Source of the DNA: Actinoplanes aureus
GTDB taxonomy: Bacteria; Actinomycetota; Actinomycetes; Mycobacteriales; Micromonosporaceae
Assembly (NCBI RefSeq): GCF_015704865.1
Contig: NZ_JADQTO010000038.1
Coordinates: forward strand, 1-64,000
Direction: 5' to 3'
DNA length: 64,000 nt
The stretch's first letter is position 1, and each line of letters opens with the position of its first letter. A program made the position numbers and the translations under genes. Positions 9,101 through 17,205 of the stretch are shown here, piece after piece. The notes beneath the pieces were generated by a model, which was not told the DNA's origin, searched no databases, and saw nothing but the letters and a program-made list of their open reading frames with translations.

Positions 9101-9453
9101 TACAGGTGGGTGCCACCGGCCGGTGCCGGTGCCGGTGGCGGGTGATGGGCGGCCGGTCTCACCCCGTCCTGGGTTACCTCGGTGCCGTCCGCGCCGTTCG
9201 CCAGCTCGATGCCGTGCCAGTGGATGCCGATCGGGTGGTGCATCTCGTTGACCAGCCGGACGAACGCGCGGTCGCCCACGTCGAGCCGCAGGACCGGCCC
9301 TGGGATCGCGCCGTTGAACGTCTCGGCGTGCGCCGTCACACCGCCGATGTCGACCATCGCGTGGCGAGCCACGATCGTGGTGGCGAGGATGCCCGGCGCC
9401 GGGTCGAGGTCAGTCGCGACCGGGACGACGTACGGGCTGGCGCCGGTGGTCAT
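6199..9453 (-). CDS. Multicopper oxidase with C-terminal VWF-D-like and Ig-like domains
   Basis: This 1084-residue protein has two parts. The first ~620 residues are a laccase-like multicopper oxidase. All four copper clusters are visible: IGIHWHGIE, YWYHPHHHH, SHHPFHLHG, and FHCHIFIHHHQGM with its T1 cysteine. It should oxidise a phenolic, amine or metal substrate with O2; the substrate is unknown. The second part starts at about GDPHVHTVDGKGSDFQ, a VWF type D-like beginning, and carries the GIMGAIP...WLP...TSLF.Y.PGTST signature also found in the upstream protein. It ends in an Ig-like domain (GSVAFMVDGRPAGSP) and a His-rich tail. There is no clear N-terminal signal peptide. The ATG overlaps the upstream stop (ATGA), so the pair is an operon. 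Confidence 0.92.
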   Translation of the reverse strand: MTTGASPYVVPVATDLDPAPGILATTIVARHAMVDIGGVTAHAETFNGAIPGPVLRLDVGDRAFVRLVNEMHHPIGIHWHGIELANGADGTEVTQDGVRPAAHHPPPAPAPAGGTHLYAFTANRPGLYWYHPHHHHATNHVFRGMYGMIVVNDPHEAALIAADVLPGAADTRQLVLSDITVCKAPGSNDTATYPDPTTMSVADRAEWLSGASAQPPPTPLTLCQVPTAAADDGSPALASYTAGDVPSVFRTGQHNEGQTVLTNGVNVGGRLGRPDAPGALLPGAQKMDVLAGQGLRLQIANCSINRYFRLILTTAVGVTVPLVRVGGEGGLLDKAVVEGGATTGGFDTKFGAGEILLPPGSRADVVAAIPPAATGGLTLWTRDYRRSGGLWAGLPTVPVMHLNVTGPAAATFTIGGGTALRAAIPAPVETLGAATGTLLDPAAFAPAKPGSANQDIQVTGSAGIDGVSGSFMGFVPFTAAPHIATSRWAEQDRILELTVTNLSGSHHPFHLHGFSIQPIALEQPGFPSFAWPYREFRDNVDIPAAYTLRFRVRLADRPLPDGVTLGGALGRWLFHCHIFIHHHQGMISELVVSDTDGSERPYVTVAGSWAYTPVGGIAQRQGTYHHPDGDPVSLTASTGVVTDDGGGTWSWTYDATGVPAHTEYVYLTATDQAGRADQTVFRLKIGAPDDGSDNGDPHVHTVDGKGSDFQGAGEFVLLRDHEGMEVQARHWPVAAAAPVTDPATGLTSCVSLNTAVAARVGEHRIAYQQGWQGRHGELVFFVDGDKARLPREGLDLGDHRVTAMELGNGAAGLRVDYASQAVLTVTPHYWTAYGIWYLNVRVSRTQADEGIMGAIPADGWLPLLPARVSSGPMPATLSERHNVLHRTFADAWRVTDETSLFVYEPGTSTKSFTDPGWPAPQAPCVVPPQFEVPGAHPPAAGLPEQAAEWACRRVTDDALHGDCVFDVASTGDATFARAYLLEQQMFQQATAVQVTVGRPDGPAVPVTATVLPLVQTNESRAPAGSVAFMVDGRPAGSPVTLDPNGRATIVLDGSHRVRAEYGGGGPYRPSVSATFTVAGRGHHH

Positions 9454-12020
9454 GAGCGGTCCTGCTCCGCGACCGTGCAGAGCAGGTTGGCGCTCGTGCT
9501 GGAGTGGTTGGAGTAGCGCCCGCCACCGGTGTAGGTGGCCTGGATGACGTGGTCGCCGGGCTTCAGCCGCAGCGTAGTGCGGGCCCGCCCTAGGGGGTCC
9601 AGCTCGAATGGCCGCTTGATCGGCGTCCCGTCTACCACGAAGGTCAGCAATCCGGTCGGCACTGGCCGGCCGGGCGTCAGAGCCGATACCCGGGCGGTGA
9701 CCGCGAGGGCACCGGACCGGCGCGCCGGTTGATCGGTATCGTCGTCGCGGGGCGTGCGGTCGGCGAACGTCGGTGCCTCGAAGCCCTCGACCTCGACCCT
9801 GGTGCCGTAGAGCCGGAGTTCCTGGGCGGCGACGTACTCTTTAGCGAACGCGGCGTCGCCGGTGGTGGCCACGTCGAAGACGCAGAAGGCGTGCAGGTCG
9901 CCCTCGGTGACGACCCGGCAGATCGCCTCGGCCTCTTCGACGTCCATGCCGCCTAGCTCGTGCGTGCCCGGTGCGGCCAGCTCAGGCCGGATGTTGTTGC
10001 ACGGCGGGCGTTCGCCGGGCCAGGCGCGGTCGGTGAAGGTCTCGGTCGAGGTGCCCGGCTTGTACGTGAACAGACTGGTCCGGTCGTCGATCCGCCAGGA
10101 TTCGGCGAACGTCCGGTACAGCGCGTCGTAGCGGTCCGGCAGGCCGGCCGGCATCGGGCCTAGGTCCGTGCCGTCGCGTAGCCGCGGCAGCCAGCCGCCT
10201 CGCGGGACCTGACCCATGATTCCCTCGTCCGCCCGGGTGCCGGAGACGGCAATGTTCAGGTACCAGACCCGGTACGGGTTCCAGAACGCCGGTGTGGCCG
10301 TCACCACGGAGCCGTCCGCGTAGTCGATCCGCAGCCCGCGCTCGCCACCAGCGTCGAACAGCGACACGCGGTGGGCGCCGAGGTTCAGGCCCGGCGGCGC
10401 GATATCTGCGGCCTTGCCGTCTACGAACAGCTGTAACAGCTTGCCCTCTAGGGCCGGCTGGTACGACAGGGTGTGCCCGTCCACCCGCGCTGCGACCGCG
10501 GTTATCAGGCTGACGCACACGGTGATTCCGGTGTATCCGTCGGTGACCGGGTTGGCGGCGTTCACCGGTGTTTGACGGACCTGGATCTCTAGGTCGCCGC
10601 CGCGCAGCAAGGTGAACTCGCCGACCGACTGGAAGTCGTAGCGGGTGCCGTCTACGGTCACCGTATGCGGGTCGCCCGTGTAGGCGCCGCTAAAGCTGAC
10701 GTCGGTCGCGACGGTGCCCCAGTGGTGCCCGCACAGCTCGTCGGAATGGAAGCCGAACGGGTGCCACTGGAACAGCAGCGAGCTGAACTCCGAGAGGTAC
10801 TGGACCATGGCGGAACCGGCCGGTGCGAAGGACAAGTTGGCGTTGACCTTCCCGGTGTAGATCTCCTTTTGTGCCCAGCCGCCGGTCAGCGTACCGGCGC
10901 GTACGGTGAACTGGCCCGGGTTGGCGTTCAGCACGGCGGTACGTTTGGGCGGGCTGACCGACGCCAGAAGGTGGCCGATGCGACGCTTGAGGTTGCGCCG
11001 GTCGGCCGAGTCACCGGCCGGGAGGACGCTGTAATCGGCGAGCAACTGGTCGATCCGGGTTTCGCTCCAGGTGACCAGGCTGGGGAGGCCGAAGGCGGCC
11101 ATCTCACCGGGCGGGACGGCCACCAGCCCGTTGGCGATCGGCCGGTCGTCCGGCGTACGCGTGTGCTGGTTGATGGTGGTCGCCTTGCTGACGAACGGCC
11201 CGAGGCTGGACCCGCCGCTGAATCGGTTGCCCAGGCGCAGCAGGAAGAGGCCCATCGGCTCCAACGCTGCGCTCCAAATTTCCTCGGGTTGCGGGTCGGC
11301 GGGGTTCTGCGGGTTATTGCCCGCCAGGTAGGTGTCCGAGCCGAAGTCGACCGGCTCGCCGATCAGCGGGTCGCCGGCGGTGAACCGTTCCGGACCCCCG
11401 GTGGTGATGCCAGCGATGGCGTCGACGGTGGTGACTACCGCCTCCGCGTGCGAGCGCAGCGCCACCGGATTGTTGAGGCGCACGACCCGGCCAACCGGGG
11501 TCTCCAGGTTCTCCGGGACGCTGCCGATGGCGGGCACGAAGCCGGGCTCGCCCTCCAGGCCCCAAGTCCAGCCCGGCGGCACCGCAGCGTCGTTGGTGGC
11601 GGTGTACATCGGGTTGCGGTTGTAGGCGCCGCCGTCCGTGCCGAAGCGCGCCTCGAACCGGCCTCGGAAGTGAACGGCCGGGTGCTTGATCGAGGTCACC
11701 GCAAAGGTAGCGACCACCGTCGCACCGTCGCGTACCTCGATGATGGTGTCCTGCCGCGCCGCGCTCTGCAGGGTGGCGTGCACCAGGACGGTCGACGGTG
11801 TGGTGGAGACTGTGACCGTCGTCTGGCTGAAGACCAGACCGGCCGGGTTCGGTGATGCCTGGAGTGTGACGGATGCCGATCCGGCGTCCGTCCACAGGCG
11901 GAGCTCCGCCGGGTAGGTCGAACCCGCGGGAGCGATCAGGAAGCCGTCACCCGCGGCGTTCCCGGCGAGAGAGATCAGTACGGCCACAGTGGACACCCGC
12001 CTTCCTGCTGTGCCCAACAC
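9450..12020 (-). CDS. VWF-D-like/Ig-like domain protein, partner of the oxidase
   Basis: This 856-residue protein is the first gene of the two-gene oxidase operon. Its first third is rich in beta strands and lacks a known catalytic motif. In the middle GDPHTVTVDGTRYDFQSVGEFTLLR marks a VWF type D-like domain, shown here in 20-residue-or-shorter pieces: GDPHTVTVDGTRYDFQ and GEFTLLR. Next comes the IMGQVP..GWLP...GPMP...TSLFTYKPGTSTETFTD block shared with the oxidase, then a Cys-containing CVFDVATTGDAAFAKEY segment and a C-terminal Ig-like domain (GLLTFVVDGTPIKRPF). The start at 12020 is a GTG; a GTG at 11996 just after AGGAAGG is an alternative. There is no clear signal peptide, which is odd for such domains. 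It may bind the oxidase or a matrix. Confidence 0.85.
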   Translation of the reverse strand: MLGTAGRRVSTVAVLISLAGNAAGDGFLIAPAGSTYPAELRLWTDAGSASVTLQASPNPAGLVFSQTTVTVSTTPSTVLVHATLQSAARQDTIIEVRDGATVVATFAVTSIKHPAVHFRGRFEARFGTDGGAYNRNPMYTATNDAAVPPGWTWGLEGEPGFVPAIGSVPENLETPVGRVVRLNNPVALRSHAEAVVTTVDAIAGITTGGPERFTAGDPLIGEPVDFGSDTYLAGNNPQNPADPQPEEIWSAALEPMGLFLLRLGNRFSGGSSLGPFVSKATTINQHTRTPDDRPIANGLVAVPPGEMAAFGLPSLVTWSETRIDQLLADYSVLPAGDSADRRNLKRRIGHLLASVSPPKRTAVLNANPGQFTVRAGTLTGGWAQKEIYTGKVNANLSFAPAGSAMVQYLSEFSSLLFQWHPFGFHSDELCGHHWGTVATDVSFSGAYTGDPHTVTVDGTRYDFQSVGEFTLLRGGDLEIQVRQTPVNAANPVTDGYTGITVCVSLITAVAARVDGHTLSYQPALEGKLLQLFVDGKAADIAPPGLNLGAHRVSLFDAGGERGLRIDYADGSVVTATPAFWNPYRVWYLNIAVSGTRADEGIMGQVPRGGWLPRLRDGTDLGPMPAGLPDRYDALYRTFAESWRIDDRTSLFTYKPGTSTETFTDRAWPGERPPCNNIRPELAAPGTHELGGMDVEEAEAICRVVTEGDLHAFCVFDVATTGDAAFAKEYVAAQELRLYGTRVEVEGFEAPTFADRTPRDDDTDQPARRSGALAVTARVSALTPGRPVPTGLLTFVVDGTPIKRPFELDPLGRARTTLRLKPGDHVIQATYTGGGRYSNHSSTSANLLCTVAEQDRS

Positions 12021-12102
12021 CGTACGACCGCGGCGCGTTGCCCATTAGTAGTTGTCTGCTTACTGACTGTCAAGAGTCGGTGTCGCTCGTACCGTCACCG
12101 GT

Positions 12103-12714
12103 ATGGGGCGTCTGCGCATCTGGATGCTGGTCGCTGTCGTGGTGGCCATGCTCCTGATGGTCTTCCTGATCGTCGACCTGGCCGGAGTGCCGCTGGTCAC
12201 CGACCCGCGGCCGGTGCTGGGCACGGTCTCGGTCGCCGCCGCAGCGATCGGTGTCGGGCTGCTGGTCGCCGACGCCGTGCTGCCGGTGCCGTCGAGCGTC
12301 GTGATGGTCGCGCTGGGTGCGACGTTCGGCCTGGCCGCCGGCGCTGCGCTGGCGCTACTGGGCGGTCTCGGTGGATTCGCCGTCGGATATGTCCTCGGGT
12401 GGCGGTCCCGCAAGCTGCTCGTGACCGGCACCACTCGCCCGGCGGGGCTGGTGCGGCGCTGGGGCCTGCTGGCGGTCGTGGTCAGCCGGCCGTTGCCGCT
12501 GGTGGCCGAGACTGTGGCGTACACCGCTGGTGCCCTGGGAATGCGGCCGGTGGCAACGTTCGCCGCCGCCGCTGCGGGCACCGCCGGACCGGCCGTTGCC
12601 TTCTCCTACGCGGGCTGGCGCGGCGCAACAGCCGGCGACGGTTTCGTCGTCTTCGGCGCGGTCGCGGTGGCCACCTTGCTTTGCTGGGTGCTGGGCCGGT
12701 CGCTGATGGATTGA
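12103..12714 (+). CDS. VTT/DedA-like small membrane protein
   Basis: This 203-residue integral membrane protein has about five hydrophobic helices. The segment LLVADAVLPVPSSVVMVALGATFG followed by a Gly/Ala-rich helix and a GWRSRKLL loop resembles the VTT (SNARE-associated, DedA-like) fold, in which a re-entrant Pro-containing loop enters the membrane; here the short motif is VLPVPSSVVM. Members of that superfamily act in lipid scrambling and membrane homeostasis. The ATG at 12103 has no strong Shine-Dalgarno. It is divergent from the VWF-D/oxidase operon, 83 bases away, and its stop lies at the edge of a hairpin. The exact family is moderately sure. Confidence 0.75.
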   Translation: MGRLRIWMLVAVVVAMLLMVFLIVDLAGVPLVTDPRPVLGTVSVAAAAIGVGLLVADAVLPVPSSVVMVALGATFGLAAGAALALLGGLGGFAVGYVLGWRSRKLLVTGTTRPAGLVRRWGLLAVVVSRPLPLVAETVAYTAGALGMRPVATFAAAAAGTAGPAVAFSYAGWRGATAGDGFVVFGAVAVATLLCWVLGRSLMD

Positions 12715-12732
12715 CTTTCCTGCGCGAAAGTC
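12713..12732. terminator. Short hairpin after the VTT-like gene
   Basis: GACTTTC (12713-12719) and GAAAGTC (12726-12732) form a 7-bp stem with a six-base loop at the stop codon of the membrane protein gene, between convergent genes. No T-run follows, so its strength is uncertain. Confidence 0.45.
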
Positions 12733-12806
12733 GACGGACTCCGTTGACGCTGTCGTCTGGCCTGCGCCTTCCAAGCTGATCCTGCAGCTCAGGACGAGTG
12801 CAGCGC

Positions 12807-14045
12807 CTACGCTCCGCGGGTAGCCTCGCGTAGTCGCTTTCGCAACTCGAGGATAGCCAGCTCTTCCGATTCCCGGTGGGTCGCGGCCAGAACCTCGTAT
12901 TCACTTGCGGTCTTCAAAAGATCCAGTTGCAGCGTAGCGGCCTTCAACCGCTGTTCGGCGGCTGCCGGGCGTTCGGCGATCTGTTTCCGTGCGACGCTGG
13001 TGGCATCGAGGATCTCTCCCAGTGAGGTAGCGACCGCAGATGCGTTCGGTGCAGTGGTCACGCCGAATGACTTCACTGACATGTCCGGGTGATAGGATAG
13101 TTCAAACCTCTTGGTTTTCAACCAGGATCCGTCCAGAGAAAGCTGGTCGAGTTCGCTATGGCCATCGACAACGTCAAGCTGTCGAACCGAACTCTCGTCG
13201 AGTTTCCAATCTTTTTCGTCACGGAAATATACACCGACGGTCACTGGCCTTGAGCGGCGTAGGACTATCCGATCGACCAGCGATCCGTCGGCCGTGCGAC
13301 TGACGCCCGTTCGATCCGGGTCGACGATCGCAACCAGCACTCCGAACTGGCCTGCCATGTCCGTCTGTTGCGGAGGTATAGCCGGTTCGAGCAGTGTGAC
13401 AGGTAATTCGCCGTTCAGCGCCATTAAGTCTTCCGGCGCATATTTCCATCCCTGAGTGGTCGATGGTCCGGCTTGGGCGGCAATCCATGTGCGCTTGGCC
13501 TGACTTATGGTGGCGAGCTGGTTCTGTAGCGCCTCCAGAGCGGCTCCGACGTGAACCACATCCTGTGGAAGCGTCGAAGGATCGCCTACTTTCTGAAGAT
13601 ATTCCGCGATCTTTACTTCAAGCGCTGCTGCATTTTGGCTGAGGAGTGGGTACTTTAGAGCCCATTCAGCTTCAAGGGACATCGATGCGGTAGGAATGTT
13701 CTCATCGGGCCCAAAAGCGACTATGGCGGCGGCAAGTCCGATTGCCTTACCGACGACGCTCATCACGGGAGCGAGATCTTTGCTGGACTCACTGTTGACA
13801 GACTGAATGAATCCGCGGTCGTCGAGGTTGACTGCAAGGGACACCTTCTCGAGTGCTCTCACATCAATATTCAGAGTCATGCGGCTCTTGGGATCGGCTA
13901 TGGCTGTGGGCACAAGCGAGACATCCGCCGCCAGCTGCTTATAGCTTCCCGAATCACCTGCGACGACGATATATCGTTTGGTTGTATTAACGGCGAACTG
14001 AGTAAATGGCAGCCAGTATCCGAGCTCAAGGTCGCCTTTCGTCAT
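12807..14045 (-). CDS. Hypothetical protein with C-terminal coiled coil
   Basis: This 412-residue protein of unknown function starts at the ATG at 14045, which has GGAGGCGGAC just before it; the frame is open to 14075 but that part is less likely. The first half is beta-rich (YWLPFTQFAV, TKRYIVVAGDSGSY, SRMTLNIDVRAL). A short hydrophobic stretch GKAIGLAAAIVAFG sits near residue 105. A helical middle and another beta region with FGVLVAIVDPDRTG and VTVGVYFRDEKDW follow. The last ~80 residues look like a coiled coil (AAEQRLKAATLQLDLLKTAS, ESEELAILELRKRLRE). GC is visibly lower than in the neighbours, suggesting recent transfer. There are no partner genes on its strand. Confidence 0.75.
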   Translation of the reverse strand: MTKGDLELGYWLPFTQFAVNTTKRYIVVAGDSGSYKQLAADVSLVPTAIADPKSRMTLNIDVRALEKVSLAVNLDDRGFIQSVNSESSKDLAPVMSVVGKAIGLAAAIVAFGPDENIPTASMSLEAEWALKYPLLSQNAAALEVKIAEYLQKVGDPSTLPQDVVHVGAALEALQNQLATISQAKRTWIAAQAGPSTTQGWKYAPEDLMALNGELPVTLLEPAIPPQQTDMAGQFGVLVAIVDPDRTGVSRTADGSLVDRIVLRRSRPVTVGVYFRDEKDWKLDESSVRQLDVVDGHSELDQLSLDGSWLKTKRFELSYHPDMSVKSFGVTTAPNASAVATSLGEILDATSVARKQIAERPAAAEQRLKAATLQLDLLKTASEYEVLAATHRESEELAILELRKRLREATRGA

Positions 14046-14655
14046 GTCCGCCTCCATGTCTCTAGTCTGCTGCATCCTCGCCTCGTCGTGTATTCATTAG
14101 GCGTCACGTATGAGTCGGTCTGGTAGAGCCGAACGGGTCAGTTCCTCGGACGGACTTGGCATGCATCGCGTAGACTCACATTATGACTGAGATCAAATGA
14201 TCTAAACTGAATGACCAAGCTATCTTTGGTCACGCAAAATGCGCGCATGTGCGGATCGCGATTCTCGGGGATCGGCATCCCGCCGCCGACATGTCAGCGC
14301 GGGAAGGAACAATTTGGGGCGGATCGAGGCGTCCGCGTCGGTGGATGTTAGGGGAGGGGCCGCCTGCTTCAGCCGCTTTGTTGAGCAAGCTGCGGCGCTG
14401 GCGCGCGTTCGGCCTCGGACAGCGCCTGCGGTGCTGAGTCGCTCGGCGCGTGTGGCGTTTTGCTCCGGTGTCTTGGGCGCTGGCAGCGGGTCGCGCGGGG
14501 CATGCCCGGTCGGCCGACAATAGTCGCGGATCGTCGCATTGACTCGGCTCGCCGAAGTAGTGGCCTTGTCATCGTGGTGACACGAGGTCGCTCAAAGCTG
14601 CTAACACGATCTGCCAAATCGATGATTATCGGCGCTACAGGTTTAAGGTCGGTCT
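14046..14655. other. Gene-free lower-GC stretch
   Basis: About 600 bases lie between the unknown protein and the IS5-type relic. The region opens with AT-richer sequence around 14180-14225 (TCAAATGATCTAAACTGAATGACC), given here in part as ATGATCTAAACTGAATG, which could carry promoters. The longer frames have no ribosome site and no motif. I see no RNA gene. Confidence 0.35.
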
Positions 14656-14659
14656 TTTC

Positions 14660-15385
14660 GGTGGACGTGAGCAAGGCGTGTGTAGTCGACGACGAGTTTC
14701 GGAAGCTGATTGAGCCAATGGCGCCGCCGTGGACTACAGAAGGCTCCGGGACCGAGGCCGATGCCGGAACCGCGGTGCCTGCAGGGCAGCCTGTTCGTAC
14801 TGCACACCGGCATCAGCTGGGAAAATCTGCCCGGGTTCGGCTCCGGGACGACGTGCTGGCGCCGGCTGCAATGTTGGACCGAGGCCGGCGTCTTCGACCA
14901 GGTCCCCAGATACTGCTGGGCCGGTTGAACGCGGCGAACCGGATCGACTGGCGGAGAGCCATCGATGGACGGGTGTCACATCGACGCGAAGGGGTGCAGG
15001 GGACAGGCCCGTCGCCGGTCAACCGGGGCAAGCCCGGCTCGAAGCACCACCTGATCTGTGACGGCATCGGCACGCCTTCGACCTGTGACTGCTCACAACC
15101 CATCACCGGACGCCCCGGCCGGTCCGTCGTCGGTTCGACGTGCTCCTCACGGACAAGGGATACGACCGCGACGCCTTCCGGCGGGCTTTCTGAGCGTGGC
15201 ACCAAACCAATAATCCTGAAATGCAAAACCAGCGGAGTTAAAGGGCCGGGGGACAAGCTGCGCTACGTCGTCGAGCAGACGTTCGCGCTGCTGCACCAGT
15301 TCCGCCGGACGGCGGGCTCTCCCCCTGTCACCGGGACGGTCGAGGCGGGGCACACGTTCTCGACGTCGGCTGTCCCGTGGATGTA
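14660..15385 (+). pseudogene. IS5-type transposase relic with frameshifts
   Basis: Protein segments of an IS5-type transposase are spread over two frames. VDDEFRKLIEPMAPP lies in one frame from about 14665. LFVLHTGISWENLPGFGSGT and CWRRLQCWTEAGVFDQ follow in a second frame at about 14785-14905. The first frame then resumes with LNAANRIDWRRAIDG, GPSPVNRGKPGSKHHLICD and, near the end, LRYVVEQTFALLHQFRRT. At least two frameshifts and a degraded middle show the gene is dead. No target duplication or end repeat could be fixed. The relic sits just upstream of the hydrophobic-repeat protein gene. Confidence 0.8.
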
Positions 15386-15487
15386 GGCGGCATTCCCGGT
15401 TGCCAAGGACCAGAAGCCGGTGCGCCCGGGACGGTACGGCTCGGACGGTGAGGAGACAGGACGACAGACAAGAAACGAGGTTCCTCC

Positions 15488-16498
15488 ATGAGCAACACCA
15501 AGCAGAGCGATGGCATGGGCCGTACCGACTCAGACGAGCTGACTCAAGCCCTCACTGACTACCTCAACCGGGCATTGACCGCACAGACCTCCAAGCGGGA
15601 CGTCGACGACGACGCCACTGATCCGGCTCAGGTTCCACTGCCGGCGCCAGAACCGGGAGATCTGGCCGAGCGCTGGCTGCCGATCGTCGCGGCGATCCTG
15701 CCCGCCGTTGTGCAGGCCGTGCCGGCGATCATCGACGCTCTCCGCGACCGCAACCGCGACCTACGGCTGTTCGACGAAGCAGCAGGCAACACCGAGCGTG
15801 AACTGGCGGCTGTGCTCGGCGTCCTGGTGCCCCAGGTCATCAACTTACTGCCGCAGTTGGTGCAGGCACTCGGGGCAAGTCGTGAGGTGCCCCGCAGCGG
15901 AGACGATGCGACCGCCCGCTTCCTGATGCCGCTGCTGACGACGCTGGTGCCGATGATCGTCAACGCGGCGCCGAGCATTGTTGCCGCCCTCACCGGCCAA
16001 TCCCGCGACGTGCAAGGCACGTCGGCGTCCAGTCCCGAGTTCGCGCACCGTTTTCTCGGCCCGCTGCTCGGCGCGGTGATCCCGCTGCTGGCCCAGGCAG
16101 TGCCGTCGCTCATCGCGGCGGTGACCGGCCAAGCCAGAGGCACCCAGCTCAACTGGATCAACTTCACGGGGCAATGGCTGCCTGACGGTGACGCCATCAA
16201 CATGGACGAGTGGGACATCGAGCCCGGATTCATCGAGTTCGAGCTGACCCAGCCGTACGGTACGTGGGGCAAGGCGCTGCGCTTGATGATCGGCGGGACC
16301 CAGGTGGACAGGGCCGAGGTCCGCAACGAGAACCGAACGTCGCACGTGATCCGAGTACCGGTGGATCAGGTGCGTGGCGCCGGATACCTGGAATTCGTCA
16401 AGGCCAAGATGTTCGGGGTGATGACCGGGATGTACCAGCTTGGCGGGCTGGAGCAGAAGTCCGGTAAGCACCTGCGCTTCAACTGGCTGCACAGTTGA
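15488..16498 (+). CDS. Hydrophobic-repeat protein with C-terminal beta domain
   Basis: This 336-residue protein has no known family that I recognise. Residues about 55-220 hold four related hydrophobic units of about 25-30 residues: LPIVAAILPAVVQAVPAIID, VLVPQVINLLPQLVQALG, MPLLTTLVPMIVNAAPSIVA and LGPLLGAVIPLLAQAVPSLI. Linkers such as DRNRD, TGQSRD and TGQARG separate them. The last ~115 residues look like a beta-strand domain (INFTGQWLPDGD, FIEFELTQPYGTWGKALRLM). The units could be helical hairpins that sit on or in a membrane. A paralogue lies at 22915-23583 beside a caspase-like gene. The ATG follows GAGGTTCCTCC. The function is unknown; a pore-forming or scaffold role is inferred. Confidence 0.8.
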   Translation: MSNTKQSDGMGRTDSDELTQALTDYLNRALTAQTSKRDVDDDATDPAQVPLPAPEPGDLAERWLPIVAAILPAVVQAVPAIIDALRDRNRDLRLFDEAAGNTERELAAVLGVLVPQVINLLPQLVQALGASREVPRSGDDATARFLMPLLTTLVPMIVNAAPSIVAALTGQSRDVQGTSASSPEFAHRFLGPLLGAVIPLLAQAVPSLIAAVTGQARGTQLNWINFTGQWLPDGDAINMDEWDIEPGFIEFELTQPYGTWGKALRLMIGGTQVDRAEVRNENRTSHVIRVPVDQVRGAGYLEFVKAKMFGVMTGMYQLGGLEQKSGKHLRFNWLHS

Positions 16499-16508
16499 CC
16501 CTGCACCT

Positions 16509-16538
16509 GGTGACGGTGGCGCACGCGCTACCGTCACC
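16509..16538. terminator. Bidirectional hairpin between convergent genes
   Basis: GGTGACGGT (16509-16517) pairs perfectly with ACCGTCACC (16530-16538), loop of 12 bases. It lies between the repeat protein gene (plus) and the response regulator gene (minus) and overlaps the last codons of the latter. Confidence 0.65.
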
Positions 16539-17205
16539 GCGCCGTGTCCGGGGTCAGGTACGGCAGGACGCCGCTGTCGTGCACCAGCAGCACGGCTCGG
16601 ACACGATCGCGGGCACCCAGCTTGTCGAACAGCTCCGAAATCTGGTTGCGGATCGTCTTCTCGGCGAGGCCGAGTCGGTGGGCGATCTGCGCGTTGTTGT
16701 CGCCGAGCGCCATCCGGTACAGCAGGAGCCGGTCCCGGTCGTTGAGTCGGTCGAAGGGCGGCGGCAGCACAGCCGTGGTGCGTCTGACTCCGGCGAGGAC
16801 GCCAGCCCCGATCGAGGGGCCGAGTACCACCCCGCCGTCGGCGACCGTAGACAGCGCCTGGACCAGCTTGTCCGGCTGGATGTCCTTGCGGGCGTAGCCA
16901 TGAGCGCCGGCGTGGAGCGCTCGGAACACGATCTCGTCGTCGTCGAGCATGGTCAGCATGAGCACGTTGACGGTGGGGCGGATTTCCAGGATTCGCCGAG
17001 TCGCCTCGATGCCGTCTGCGTCGGGCAGCGCGACATCCATCGCGACCACGGTCACCGGATGTTCGCGGGCGATGCGCACCGCGTCGGCGGCGGTGTCCGC
17101 CTCGAGGATGCTGGCAACCCAACGCTCCTCTTCCAGGACCGCGCGCAATCCGCGCAGGAAGACCGGATGGTCGTCGACGAGCAGCACGCGCTGGCCGCCA
17201 GTCAT
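16534..17205 (-). CDS. NarL/LuxR-family response regulator
   Basis: This 223-residue transcription regulator has an N-terminal receiver domain: VLLVDDHPVFLRGLRAVLEE with the acidic pair, and VVAMDVALPDADGIEAT with the phospho-accepting Asp. A LuxR-type helix-turn-helix follows at about 150-205 (DNNAQIAHRLGLAEKTIRN), given in part. It should be phosphorylated by the histidine kinase encoded directly upstream; the two genes overlap by four bases (ATGA). The HTH lacks the usual LTxRE opening (LNDRDRLLL instead) but is otherwise typical. Likely targets are the neighbouring protease and repeat protein genes, by position only. Confidence 0.93.
   Translation of the reverse strand: MTGGQRVLLVDDHPVFLRGLRAVLEEERWVASILEADTAADAVRIAREHPVTVVAMDVALPDADGIEATRRILEIRPTVNVLMLTMLDDDEIVFRALHAGAHGYARKDIQPDKLVQALSTVADGGVVLGPSIGAGVLAGVRRTTAVLPPPFDRLNDRDRLLLYRMALGDNNAQIAHRLGLAEKTIRNQISELFDKLGARDRVRAVLLVHDSGVLPYLTPDTAR

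Noticed and set aside
6199..9453. Twin-arginine or Sec signal on the multicopper oxidase
   Set aside because: The N-terminus (TTGASPYVVPVATDLDPAPG) lacks the basic-hydrophobic-cleavage pattern.
10665..11855. 396-residue plus-strand frame inside the VWF-D gene
   Set aside because: Antisense shadow of a high-GC gene with no ribosome site and an amino-acid mix typical of shadows.
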